This document shows positions 55,840-64,000 of a stretch of DNA of 64,000 nucleotides, in pieces. Source of the DNA: Motiliproteus sp036964625 (GTDB taxonomy: Bacteria; Pseudomonadota; Gammaproteobacteria; Pseudomonadales; Balneatricaceae); contig JBALTG010000007.1 in NCBI GenBank assembly GCA_036964625.1, positions 3,694 through 67,693 of the forward strand. Direction: 5' to 3'. Positions within the stretch are counted from its first letter, which is position 1. Every line of letters begins with the position of its first letter. Below the pieces are notes generated by a model. It was not told where the DNA came from, did not search any database, and worked only from the letters and a program-made list of their open reading frames with translations. A program made the translations under genes and the position numbers.

Positions 55840-57014
55840 TTTTTGGCCTCCATCAACTCTTCTTGGGTGAACAGGGGGGCGTAGGGAGGCAGCTTGGGCC
55901 AGGCCATTTTTATCCGGTCACCGGAGAAGGCTTCCACGAACGCAACCAGGTCGGCAGTCTCGGCGGCACTCAGCCCCAGAGGCTTTATCAGGGCACTTTT
56001 GCTGTTTGGGAAGCCGGAACTACGACCATCGGCTGCCACACCGCCTCGGTTGTAGAATTCAACCACATCCTTCAGCGTAGCCAGGGTACCGTTATGCATG
56101 TACGGTGCGGTGTACAGGGTATAGCGTAGTGACGGCACCCGGAACTTGCCTTTGTGCTGTTTTAACTTGCCGCGAAAATAGAGCCCGGGGTCGGCCTTGG
56201 TGGTGCGATACATGTTCTCGGTGGAGCCCTTGGCGAACAGCTCGTAGCGGAAGGTGATCTGTTTCAGCGGATCGGTTTCCCAGGCCAGGTTGGTGGGGAC
56301 GCCGATGTTGTAGAACTGCTCGTTGGAGGCTAATGCACCGTTATGGCACTGGATGCAGTTGGCCTTGTTCTCGAACAACTCCTTGCCGCGCAGTTGAGTT
56401 TTGGTGAGGGCTGACGTGTCGCCCTTGAGGTAGTTATCCAGCGGTGTGTCGGTCTGCACCAGGGTTCGCTCGAAGGCCGCGATCGCTTTCCAGGCGTTAC
56501 CTATTTTGGGCCAGCGATCACCGAATACGGCTTGAAAACGCTGCTGATAGTCAGGGATCAGCGCCAGTCTGGATTCCATGATGTCCGACTCACCGTTACC
56601 GGCGACCGCCCCTGTCGCCGCCCCTTTGGCCTGCTTCTCCAGCGAGTTGGCTGAACCGGCCCAGAACAGTTTGCCGTAGTAAGCCGAGTTGATAATGGTT
56701 TGGCTGTTACGCCAATGCACGGTGCTCGGGTATCCCATCGAGATATCGGTCGGGAAATCCCATCCCAGTGCCGGGTTATGACAGGTGGCGCAGGAGGTTG
56801 AACCGTCGCCACCCAGTCGGCCATCGAAGAACAGCAGTTTACCCAGCTCAATTTTGGCATCGGTCTGTTGGTTGTCTGCCGGAACCGGCACTGCCCCGAG
56901 TGGCGCCAGTGGCTCGGGAGTCTCTGCGGCCGTGGCCATGGAGGCCATCAATAGGCTGGAACCGACCAGAGCGGTTGCCAGCAGGGGAGAGCCGGTGTTA
57001 ATGATTTTTTTCAT
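55836..57014 (-). CDS. idrP1: Di-heme cytochrome c peroxidase, iodate-reductase associated
   Basis: 392 residues. Signal peptide (LLATALVGSSLLMASMATAA), two CxxCH haem sites (CATCHNPALGWDFP and CIQCHNGALAS) and the MauG/CcpA fold with a Met/His-rich C-terminus (APYMHNGTLATLKDVVEFYN). In known idr clusters such peroxidases are thought to remove H2O2 formed with hypoiodous acid. The P1 label rests only on adjacency to idrB. It lies 12 bp after the other peroxidase gene. Confidence 0.8.
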   Translation of the reverse strand: MKKIINTGSPLLATALVGSSLLMASMATAAETPEPLAPLGAVPVPADNQQTDAKIELGKLLFFDGRLGGDGSTSCATCHNPALGWDFPTDISMGYPSTVHWRNSQTIINSAYYGKLFWAGSANSLEKQAKGAATGAVAGNGESDIMESRLALIPDYQQRFQAVFGDRWPKIGNAWKAIAAFERTLVQTDTPLDNYLKGDTSALTKTQLRGKELFENKANCIQCHNGALASNEQFYNIGVPTNLAWETDPLKQITFRYELFAKGSTENMYRTTKADPGLYFRGKLKQHKGKFRVPSLRYTLYTAPYMHNGTLATLKDVVEFYNRGGVAADGRSSGFPNSKSALIKPLGLSAAETADLVAFVEAFSGDRIKMAWPKLPPYAPLFTQEELMEAKK

Positions 57015-57026
57015 AAGATATCACCC

Positions 57027-58136
57027 CTAGTTGCGTGCCCGTTTCCAGTCTGGAATCACCTGATAGCCATAGGATTGGGTATCCTTGTAGACGTGCACCT
57101 CGCTGGTCAGAGGGTCTCCGCTAAGGGCTTTTAAGAAACTCAGCAGATCGGTTTGATCTTGCTGGCTGAGATTCAGCGGTTTGAGCCGTGAATCTTTATT
57201 GCGGTCCTCGCCACCACCCTTGTTGTAGAATGCCACCACCTCAGCGAGGCTGCCGATCATGCCGTTATGCATATAGGGTGCGGTGTAGTTCAGCTCGCGC
57301 AACGTCGGTGTCATAAAGGTACCGGCATCAGACTTGTCGGCTTTCTTCTCGATGATATGGCCACCCATATCCCGCTTCAGGTCCATATAGTTCTCGGTAC
57401 CCATAAACATGTTGTAAGCGATAAACGCCTGGTGGTTTTTAGGATTCAGGAAAATGTCCCGGTTCTCGGGTACGCCGGTGTTATGCAGCAGTCCGTCGCT
57501 GAAGGTCGGACCGTTGTGGCAGGCCACGCAGCCGGCTTTGCCCTTAAATAAGGTCAAACCGCGCATCGCTGCTGCTGCCATTTTCTTGTTATCAAACGGT
57601 GAGTTTGTTGAGGACAGGGTTTTGAGGTATTCAGGAATCGCCTTGCGCACACCGCCGTTGGAGGGTTCGCCATAGCCCGCCTGCTTGAACATCTGCACGT
57701 AGACCGGATCCTGTTTGATTCGCTCCTGCATCAACCGCATGTCCATATTCATCAAGTAGTCTTCAGTGATCATCTCTCGGGTGACGTCGTTTAGATTGGT
57801 ACCCAGGCGACCGTCGTGCATCCAGCGTGATTTTTGCGCGACGTTGATCAGTGTTGGCGCGTTACGGAAGTGACCGTTACCCGGATAACCAGGTGAAAGT
57901 GCCTGCCTGGATGCAAAGCCGTTGTCGGGCTGGTGGCAGGTGGCACAGGAGATGGCGCTATCGCCGGACAGTCGCGTATCGAAAAACAGACGTTTCCCTA
58001 GCGCGGATTTAGCTTGATCCAGGTTGAGCTGGGGCAGTGGGCCCAGTCGATCGGTGGCTGTGGCGTATCCGGTCAGCCAAACAAGCCCGGTAGCGACCAG
58101 AGTGATAATCTTCTGGGGAGCAGAGAATCTACGCAT
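57027..58136 (-). CDS. idrP2: Di-heme cytochrome c peroxidase, iodate-reductase associated
   Basis: 369 residues. Signal peptide ending near GYATA, two haem sites CATCHQPDNGFAS and CVACHNGPTFS, and the family stretch APYMHNGMIGSLAEVVAFYN. First gene of the four-gene operon. Different enough from its neighbour to suggest an old duplication or separate recruitment. The P2 label is by position only. Divergent from the HEAT-repeat gene with a 266-bp gap that shows no clear -24/-12 element. Confidence 0.8.
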   Translation of the reverse strand: MRRFSAPQKIITLVATGLVWLTGYATATDRLGPLPQLNLDQAKSALGKRLFFDTRLSGDSAISCATCHQPDNGFASRQALSPGYPGNGHFRNAPTLINVAQKSRWMHDGRLGTNLNDVTREMITEDYLMNMDMRLMQERIKQDPVYVQMFKQAGYGEPSNGGVRKAIPEYLKTLSSTNSPFDNKKMAAAAMRGLTLFKGKAGCVACHNGPTFSDGLLHNTGVPENRDIFLNPKNHQAFIAYNMFMGTENYMDLKRDMGGHIIEKKADKSDAGTFMTPTLRELNYTAPYMHNGMIGSLAEVVAFYNKGGGEDRNKDSRLKPLNLSQQDQTDLLSFLKALSGDPLTSEVHVYKDTQSYGYQVIPDWKRARN

Positions 58137-58402
58137 CTAGGTTTCCTCCAATAGACGCAGGCATCATATGACGGTTGATATTAAGCGCTCCGAGGGTCGA
58201 AGTTGCGGGCACTCAAAACGAGGTTCTTTAGGTTTAGCAGTAAAAAATTCAACGCGCACAATATTTATCCTTTTGTTGTCATTTGTTAGATTTTGCACTG
58301 TCGTCAACTATGATGAATGCGGCTATCTACCACGGACGTGATCGGTTCGGCGAGACTTTACGGGTGGTCAGCCGTGATTAAGCCACTGCGTAGGAGCTGT
58401 CT

Positions 58403-60874
58403 ATGAAGAGTAAAGCCCAAGCTGTTGAAGCCCTGATTAACCAATTGGATAACGGTGATGAGGTCGATCGCTGCTATGCCGCTCAGGCTCTGGGCCGGTT
58501 CCGAGATCCCCGTGCGCTGGAACCACTCTATCGCCATCTGCAGGATGAGGATCTGGATGTGTGTATCGATACCGCCACCGCGTTAGGCAGCATGGGTAGC
58601 GAGGATGCGGTACAGGGATTGATCGATGCCCTGCTCTATCATGCAGACCCGGATGTAAAACAGGCCGCTATCGGGGGGCTGTCTCACTGTGGCGGTGATC
58701 TGGCGGCAAAAACCTTGCTGCGGCTATTGGATCGTCCTGAGGATATGCAGATAAGCCAAACCGAAGGCTGGGACGATTGGTGGGACATTCAATTGCGGGC
58801 GGTTAAAGCATTGGGCGACTGTGGCGTTACCGCTGCCGTCCAGCCGTTGGCCGCGTTACTTGATTCTGACGCCGGTCAGGATATCGAAAGCGAAATACTC
58901 AACGCCTTAATCCAGATAGGCCCGCCCGGTATCGCTGCTCTGGCTCAGCGTGTGGATGCTGCACAACCACGGCAGTTACGCCGTATCGCCACGGCGCTGG
59001 CTCAGGCGTCATCAACCGACGCTTATCAACTGCTGTCTAAGCTACTGGTCAATTCTGACCCTGATGTCCGGATCGCGGCAGCCGGTTCTGTCGCCGCAGG
59101 CACTGCGCCAGATCGCCTGCAAACCCTGATTGGTTTGCTGGATGATACCTCAACCCAGGTTCAGATAGCTGCACTGAAGGGGCTGGAAACACTGCAACCT
59201 CAGATAAGCGAGGGTCCCAGCGATGAGCAATTATGGCCGTTGCTCGACAGCAGCGATAATCGTCTGTGCTGTGCGGCACTGAGGATGCTGTCGCAACGGG
59301 TCGACCTGGAGGGCCCGCTGTCCGACGCATTAGTCGAACGGCTGCAGCGGGGTCTCAGTAGCCGTCAGGAACAGGAACAGCTACTGTGTTGCGAGCTGGT
59401 GGCCCGAGCGACTCAGATCGACGTCAGTGAGCAGTTACTGGCACTGATCGAAGATGCCAAGACGCCGATACAGGTACGGCGTCAACTGATCCAGTCGATC
59501 GGTCAACGCGGGTTGTATGACCCCGCTACGCTGGCCGTGTTATGGAACAGTAGCCAGGATAGCAGCGCAGCACTACGGCATGTATCGCTGCAGAGTTTGC
59601 AGGCGCTCAGCAACCACGCCAGCATGGATTCTGCGGATGATTTGCAACAGCCGTCGCAAGAACCGTTGCAACAGTCCTCGCAACAGCCGTTGATTACGCC
59701 TTTGTCTCTACTGCTCAGCGCGCTTAACGGCGATTCAGTCGAGTGGCCGGACGATTCTGATCGTGGCGATGATACGGCAGAAACGGGTGCGGATTTAGAA
59801 CAATCTGAGCAGCGGATTGTGCTGGTTGCGGTTGATGACCAGAATAACGAAATCAAGCCGGAGACGCGTGCAACCAAGCCCCGGCCAAGTATTGAGCAGA
59901 TTCTGGCATCGGTTTCTGATGCTTATCCCGATAAGCAGGACAAGGGGGTTGAAAACGTCATTATGAGCTCGACGCTAGCGTCGATCACCCGCGGCAATAT
60001 CGAGGCGACGGTCGGAGTGACTCAAGAGCTGAGCAGTGATTCTGTGCGTATTCTGGGGTTGGTTGATAACCTGCCGGAGGCGTACGACGAATTCGCCGCG
60101 GTGGTTCATAGCAACGCCCGTAACGGTGAGCGGATGATTCTTGAAAAGCGTAGCGAGCCGGAACAGATAGCGGCTGATCGACGGATACTTGCAGCAAGGG
60201 TACTGGGCGACTGCGTCCAGGCCGACGTGGTACCGCCGCTGCTAGAGTGTCTGATGGATGACGATGCCAACGTGCGCCGTGAGGCGGCGGATAGCCTCGG
60301 TCGGTTGGTGGCTCAGCAACCAACGTTGTCGGGGTTGGACTGCATTCTGGGGCCGGTCGTGACCCAGCTACGCGCGGGTAATGAAGAGATGCGTCTGGCC
60401 TGTGCCCGTACTCTGGGTGCGCTAAAACATCGAGCCGCAATTCCTGCGCTGCTGGCAGCGCTGGATGATCCGGATACGCTGGTGCGAATTCAGGTGATCC
60501 GCTCGTTGACTGCGATCTTACTTGGCAAGGGCAACGCAGTGAGTGTCGATGATCATGTTGTATTGAGCCAAGTCACCCCGGATCGGGTCACCCGGGCGAT
60601 TCTGGATTGTCAGGATGATGCCGAGATTGGGGTGCGTAAAGCGGTGATCGAGGCGCTGCTTGAATTGCGCCGGTTAGACCTTGAGCTGCTGCTAAAGCTG
60701 GGACTGGAAGAGGGTGGGGCGCTGACGCAGGCTGCGACACAGGCGTTGAAGGCACTGGCGCCGGAGGCGGCGACGGAGCAGTTGATTAAGGCCCTAGATG
60801 ACAACGACAAGAGTACCATTCGTCGTCTGGCGATGCAGATGTTACTGCTAATTCATGCCGACGAAGCGGCGTAA
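58403..60874 (+). CDS. Large HEAT-repeat (PBS-lyase-type) protein
   Basis: 823 residues made mostly of HEAT/PBS-lyase repeats: CYAAQALGRFRDPRALEPLY, VKQAAIGGLSHCGGDLAAKT, ILAARVLGDCVQADVVPPLL, CARTLGALKHRAAIPALLAA. Between repeat blocks (about residues 395-530) lies a low-complexity acidic linker with duplicated LQQxSQxP. No enzyme motif; a scaffold or maturation factor is likely. It is divergent from the idr operon, so a role in assembling the molybdoenzyme or haem proteins is a reasonable guess. GGAG precedes the ATG. Confidence 0.8.
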   Translation: MKSKAQAVEALINQLDNGDEVDRCYAAQALGRFRDPRALEPLYRHLQDEDLDVCIDTATALGSMGSEDAVQGLIDALLYHADPDVKQAAIGGLSHCGGDLAAKTLLRLLDRPEDMQISQTEGWDDWWDIQLRAVKALGDCGVTAAVQPLAALLDSDAGQDIESEILNALIQIGPPGIAALAQRVDAAQPRQLRRIATALAQASSTDAYQLLSKLLVNSDPDVRIAAAGSVAAGTAPDRLQTLIGLLDDTSTQVQIAALKGLETLQPQISEGPSDEQLWPLLDSSDNRLCCAALRMLSQRVDLEGPLSDALVERLQRGLSSRQEQEQLLCCELVARATQIDVSEQLLALIEDAKTPIQVRRQLIQSIGQRGLYDPATLAVLWNSSQDSSAALRHVSLQSLQALSNHASMDSADDLQQPSQEPLQQSSQQPLITPLSLLLSALNGDSVEWPDDSDRGDDTAETGADLEQSEQRIVLVAVDDQNNEIKPETRATKPRPSIEQILASVSDAYPDKQDKGVENVIMSSTLASITRGNIEATVGVTQELSSDSVRILGLVDNLPEAYDEFAAVVHSNARNGERMILEKRSEPEQIAADRRILAARVLGDCVQADVVPPLLECLMDDDANVRREAADSLGRLVAQQPTLSGLDCILGPVVTQLRAGNEEMRLACARTLGALKHRAAIPALLAALDDPDTLVRIQVIRSLTAILLGKGNAVSVDDHVVLSQVTPDRVTRAILDCQDDAEIGVRKAVIEALLELRRLDLELLLKLGLEEGGALTQAATQALKALAPEAATEQLIKALDDNDKSTIRRLAMQMLLLIHADEAA

Positions 60875-60882
60875 TCGCGGCC

Positions 60883-61121
60883 CTAGGAGGCTGACCGAGA
60901 ATAGCGAGCGTAGCGAGAGAACTGTATTTTGAGTCAGATTTGTCGTTCATTTGCGAAGATTAATCGGCAGGAAAGCCGATTTACACAGCAACAGCTGCCC
61001 GTAGGGCAAGTTGCAGGGACGCAGCTTGTGAATAGTGGTTCTATTTGCCAAGAATGAGCGTCAAATCTGGCCAAAATACGGGTTTCGCAGTAGGTCAGTC
61101 TATTCTCGGTCAGGCTCCTAG
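60883..61121. mobile_element. MITE-like element with 21-22-bp terminal inverted repeats
   Basis: Ends TAGGAGGCTGACCGAGAATAG (60884-60904) and CTATTCTCGGTCAGGCTCCTA (61100-61120) are inverted with one mismatch, and both are bounded by CTAG, which could be a target-site duplication of an IS5-type element. The 239-bp element contains no transposase; a 112-codon minus-strand frame inside is not supported as a gene. It fills most of the 324-bp gap between the HEAT-repeat and thiolase-like genes. Confidence 0.75.
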
Positions 61122-61198
61122 ACAGGCTGTTGAAAAACGTTGACGAGACTGCCACTCTTTGCCATACCCACCTACCACACAATATCGTGGCTTGACGT

Positions 61199-62266
61199 TT
61201 AGCCGTCAATCTTGGCCAACAGTGCCACGCCCTGCCGATAGCCCAGGCCGCCGTTGCCATGCACCATCCCATAGCGCTCTTCGCCAGCCAGCAGGCAGTG
61301 GTGCATGCTGATCAGCGCGTTCAGTGCGGGATTGTTCCAGGCGGCCCTGGCCAGGTTCATCCCCCCGGTGACGGTGATGCTGTGTTGCTGCAGGAACTCG
61401 GGGATCTGCTCCAGCAGATCAACCAGCCCGGCGGCGAGCAGGAATGCCATCGGTACCACCGGGTAACAGGTGTAGGCTTCTAACAACGCCTCCCCCTGTT
61501 TAAATCGCTCGGCGAAGTCGACACCGGCCTGCTCGCAACATTGCAGATAAGCCGCACGAAGATGGTCGTAGCGGGCGATGGTCTCAATATGCTCCGGGCC
61601 GTCCTGCTCCAGTCGGCTCAGGCCTACCGCCTTGATCTCTAGCATCTGTGCGGCGGGGGTGCCGAGTTGCTTGGCCAGTGTTTCACTGACGATCAGCAGG
61701 CGACCTTTAAAATCGACCATAGGGTTAGCGCAATCGACACCGCGAAACAGCGAGGTGATCGGTTGGTGCCAGCGCGCGTTGGGCAGCAGCTCGGGTGAAA
61801 AGTCGTCGCTCAGGGCATTTCTATAGCTGAGCGAGTAATTATCGAACAGGGCGTGGGCGATCTGCCGAAAACAGGGTTCATCGACCTGATGCTGGCGCAG
61901 AAACTGGCGTGCCAGATCGGTGTAGGCCTCGGTGAGCGGCTGATCGGGCCCATAGACCGCCATCTGCTCAAGTCGTTGGTGACGGCTGTAGCCGGTTTTA
62001 AGGTTGTCTTCACCGCAGATCAGCACCGCTTGCTGGCCTTGTTGAATCAACCCATGGGCATGTGCCAGCGCTTCGACCGGGGCGCAGCCGCTGCGAAAAT
62101 GCAGCGGTGCTTCGGGGCTGTGCCAGTCGGTGCTCAGCGGGTCGATATGCAGCTGCGGGATGGCGTGGCCGAGCTGTTCAATGCGCTGCTCCAGGTCGAG
62201 GCAGTGCTGCATAGATCCGATATTATCAAGGGTTTTAGCGGCGGAGATGATCAGGGCTTTGGTCAT
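61199..62266 (-). CDS. Thiolase-fold protein (acetyl-CoA acetyltransferase-like)
   Basis: 355 residues. Thiolase-like fold with GHAIPQLHID, a Cys in RSGCAPVEALAHAHGLIQQG at the nucleophile position, ICGEDNLKTGYSRH, VTGGMNLARAAWNNPALNAL and a C-terminal VHGNGGLGYRQGVALL. The classical CxSGxxA and C-terminal GHP motifs are altered, so it belongs to a divergent thiolase or beta-ketoacyl-synthase branch, as in SCP2-type or unclassified homologues. Substrate unknown; it stands alone between the MITE and a decayed region. Confidence 0.7.
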   Translation of the reverse strand: MTKALIISAAKTLDNIGSMQHCLDLEQRIEQLGHAIPQLHIDPLSTDWHSPEAPLHFRSGCAPVEALAHAHGLIQQGQQAVLICGEDNLKTGYSRHQRLEQMAVYGPDQPLTEAYTDLARQFLRQHQVDEPCFRQIAHALFDNYSLSYRNALSDDFSPELLPNARWHQPITSLFRGVDCANPMVDFKGRLLIVSETLAKQLGTPAAQMLEIKAVGLSRLEQDGPEHIETIARYDHLRAAYLQCCEQAGVDFAERFKQGEALLEAYTCYPVVPMAFLLAAGLVDLLEQIPEFLQQHSITVTGGMNLARAAWNNPALNALISMHHCLLAGEERYGMVHGNGGLGYRQGVALLAKIDG

Positions 62267-62691
62267 GGTGATTCGGCTGCACAGTGTCGGGGAGGCTTAG
62301 TGTATCAGAGAGGCCAGGCTTGGCAGGCTTTGGGTCTGGATAAGCGCACAAAGTTTGAACAAGGGGGGATAAAACGTGATCATCCGTGGCAGTGGCTTTG
62401 GTCGGAAAACGCCAAGCAGCGGACGTCTCTGACCACTGACCTCACGCCAACTCATTTACCACTGCTGCAACAGTTTAGTATAGAGTTCACACGCTTATTA
62501 TTTTTCCGCGATGGCGTCAGGAGGACCCATGACTGCAATTATCAGCGTTAAGTCCGACAGACTGCTGATATGTATTAACTTGCAAGCAATTGTTCCAGAG
62601 TGATTTTTTATGGAGCAATTATTGGCTAAGACATCAGGCTTCATGTATTAACGCTTTTGCGCAGCAAGTTGATACATGATGTCTAGAGCTG
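62267..62691 (+). other. 425-bp gene-poor region with a short well-initiated frame
   Basis: No supported full-length gene. A 24-codon frame at 62529-62603 (product starts MTAIISVKSDRLL) is preceded by AGGAGGA, an excellent ribosome site; it may be the 5-prime stub of a lost gene. Confidence 0.4.
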
Positions 62692-63114
62692 GTGAGACGC
62701 TACTTCCCTCTAGAAGTGGTAGATGCGGAGCGACTATTTCATAAGGGCGAGCAGTTCAGGCGTCAAGCTAAGCAACTACTGACGGCGATCGGGGAAAATG
62801 TAGCAGCTCAAGAGCTGCTTCAATTAAAGCAAGCGATGGCGCAAAGCGAGGGGGCTTTCCTAGCGCTGGCGGCTAAGATACTGCAAAGCGAAGCTGAGGA
62901 GGTTAGTGAGCGCAACGAAGAGATCACCCATGCCTTAGAACGGCAGATCTGGGTGCTGTGTTTGGGCGGATTGTTCATTGTCGGGCTTGCTATATTCCAG
63001 CGGCGGCTGAGAACGCGCCTCTGTCTCTGTTGTTCTGGAGGTATGAAAGCCACAGGAGAGGCTGACAGCTGTTCAAATCGACCGGCGGAGAGCGACGGCC
63101 CTCAGTGTTCCTGA
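62692..63114 (+). pseudogene. Probable fragment of a membrane sensor protein
   Basis: 140 codons from a GTG with a stop shortly upstream. A helical coiled-coil (EQFRRQAKQLLTAIGENVAA, QSEAEEVSERNEEITHALER) leads into one membrane helix (IWVLCLGGLFIVGLAIF) and then low-complexity Cys/Ser sequence. It resembles the periplasmic helix and second membrane segment of a chemoreceptor or sensor kinase cut off on both sides. No start-site support; probably decayed. Confidence 0.4.
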
Positions 63115-63356
63115 TACTGACCAATAACGTCTGGCCACAAAAACGTACCAAGGCAGAAAGCAATAGCTGTTGGAATAACCGTTGAAGTGCCAGCCTGTGG
63201 GATGAAAATATAGAATCAGCATTGATAATAAAATTTCAGCATAAGGGCTGTCCGGTGTTGCGACTTAGCGAACATGCCGGTGAGGATAGGCGAGTGGAGA
63301 GCGCGGTTCTGAGCGAGCAGCTAAGCTGTAGCTGCTCTTATTCGGACGCGGGCCAC

Positions 63357-63680
63357 TCAGAACGCGCTCTTCCATTGCTCCGTGTCGATAAACCAGCGCT
63401 CCTCGTAGATCTTGTTTCCTTTGAACTTAAATAGGACGGACAGCTGGGAGCCTGCAATTTTCTCGGACTTCCACTCAACGATCGAGACGACTTCATTTTT
63501 CCCCTCAATCTGGCGCAGCCCCGTGATTTCAAAACCTGGCGGGAGAATCCCACCAAGACCATCCAGAGCAGTGCGGAACGCTGATCTTCCATCAAGGACA
63601 TCAGTCTGCCCCGGGGCTCTGTTTGGTTTAAAAGTTGCTGAGCTATACTCATGGTAGGTTCCTTTTTTTGATCGGAGGTA
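63357..63680 (-). pseudogene. NTF2/SnoaL-like protein truncated at its 5-prime end
   Basis: An open frame of 107 residues with no usable start codon before about residue 45. It reads TFKPNRAPGQTDVLDGRSAF, then EWKSEKIAGSQLSVLFKFKG and ends KIYEERWFIDTEQWKSAF, which is the C-terminal part of a SnoaL/NTF2-like (cone-shaped) fold. The missing beginning lies where the IS1595-family transposase gene starts on the opposite strand, so insertion most likely cut it. Other frames here (for example the longer minus-strand frame at 63338-63652) look like shadows. Confidence 0.6.
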
Positions 63681-63682
63681 TC

Positions 63683-64000
63683 ATGGAGCGCCTACAGTTT
63701 TTAAAGTGTCTCGAAGGCGTCTGCACACTGACCAGTGACCAAATATTGCTGCTGAAAACAGCGCTTGAGGATCTGGTACGACCTGGTTCCCAGCAGTCAA
63801 ACGTGATGAGTCGCATCGAGCATAACTTTGCCAATAACCCGCTGTGCCAGCATTGCCATAGCCACATAGTGAAGCGCTGGGGCCACCAGAATGGCCGCCA
63901 ACGCTATCGTTGTAATCAGTGCCATAGAACGTTTAACGCGTTCACCGGAACATCACTTAGTCACTTACGAGTGCCCGGTGTATTGGATCGCTATGTGGAC
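63683..64000 (+). CDS. IS1595-family transposase, N-terminal part
   Basis: Runs off the right edge; 106 codons visible from the ATG at 63683, with GGAGG 4 nt upstream. N-terminal helical part (MERLQFLKCLEGVCTLTS) then the IS1595 zinc ribbon CQHCHSHIVKRWGHQNGRQR ... CNQCHRTFN and the following FTGTSLSHLRV motif, typical of the ISSod11-like group. The DDE catalytic domain is beyond the window. The element's left inverted repeat should lie between about 63640 and 63680 but I could not define it. Confidence 0.88.
   Translation, partial: MERLQFLKCLEGVCTLTSDQILLLKTALEDLVRPGSQQSNVMSRIEHNFANNPLCQHCHSHIVKRWGHQNGRQRYRCNQCHRTFNAFTGTSLSHLRVPGVLDRYVD

Noticed and set aside
61122..61140. IS end AGGCTGTTGAAAA, also seen at 32867
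   Set aside because: Two short matches only, with no transposase or paired inverted repeat at either place.
60934..61272. 112-codon minus-strand frame inside the MITE-like element
   Set aside because: It spans the element boundary and the end of the thiolase-like gene, is rich in Cys/Arg/Trp, and has no recognisable domain.

Overview
The window comes from a marine-type gammaproteobacterium. I infer Oceanospirillaceae or a near relative from the conserved order rpoN-hpf-ptsN-rapZ-npr, lptB-lptA-lptC-kdsC-kdsD-yrbG, mla-ibaG-murA-hisG-hisD-hisC-degS-nif3-zapG, together with DsbC, XerD and an RpoN-rich regulatory style. No tRNA, rRNA or CRISPR array was seen.

Layout. 1-3777: the end of an NAD-linked formate dehydrogenase operon (fdsG, fdsB, start of fdsA) with a divergent ModE-type regulator. 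3889-7100: cytochrome b561, YceI, DarP and MgtE. 7260-15104: core envelope and PTS-Ntr block, all on the minus strand. 15315-23799: mla transporter, ibaG, murA, his genes and a DegS protease. 23871-28318: NIF3, ZapG, cobU-cobT-cobC and a small H-NS-like protein. 28459-35891: an accessory operon (response-regulator/NTPase fusion, ABC exporter, hydrolase) next to an NtrC-type two-component pair, with a sigma-54 promoter between them. 36348-43161: Ig-like lipoprotein, LysR/MFS pair, DUF4197, small conserved protein, PfkA and MsrAB. 43314-49977: a seven-gene minus-strand run of thermostable-hemolysin-like GNAT protein, acyl-adenylating ligase, heme-oxygenase-like diiron protein, SDR, TPR protein and a QseBC-like two-component system. 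50114-52385: xerD, dsbC and a GIY-YIG-like small protein. 52487-58136: a complete iodate-reductase-type cluster (two di-heme peroxidases, Rieske subunit, AioA/IdrA-like molybdoenzyme), divergent from an 823-residue HEAT-repeat protein. 60883-64000: a decaying edge with a MITE-like element, a thiolase-like gene, gene remnants and the start of an IS1595-family transposase.

How the parts fit. Two molybdoenzyme systems (formate dehydrogenase as electron donor, Idr as terminal acceptor) suggest respiratory flexibility. The sigma-54 factor is encoded here, and the accessory export operon carries a good -24/-12 element beside a G-rich palindrome that could bind the adjacent NtrC-type activator. The hemolysin/ligase/diiron/SDR operon looks like a small-molecule pathway with its own two-component system, and a CTTAA-N6-CTTAA direct repeat stands at its promoter.

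Notable oddities are a kdsC gene with an internal in-frame deletion, an mla operon without mlaC, and short tandem repeats with periods divisible by three at about ten loci, including fifteen copies of a 15-bp unit between cobT and cobC.
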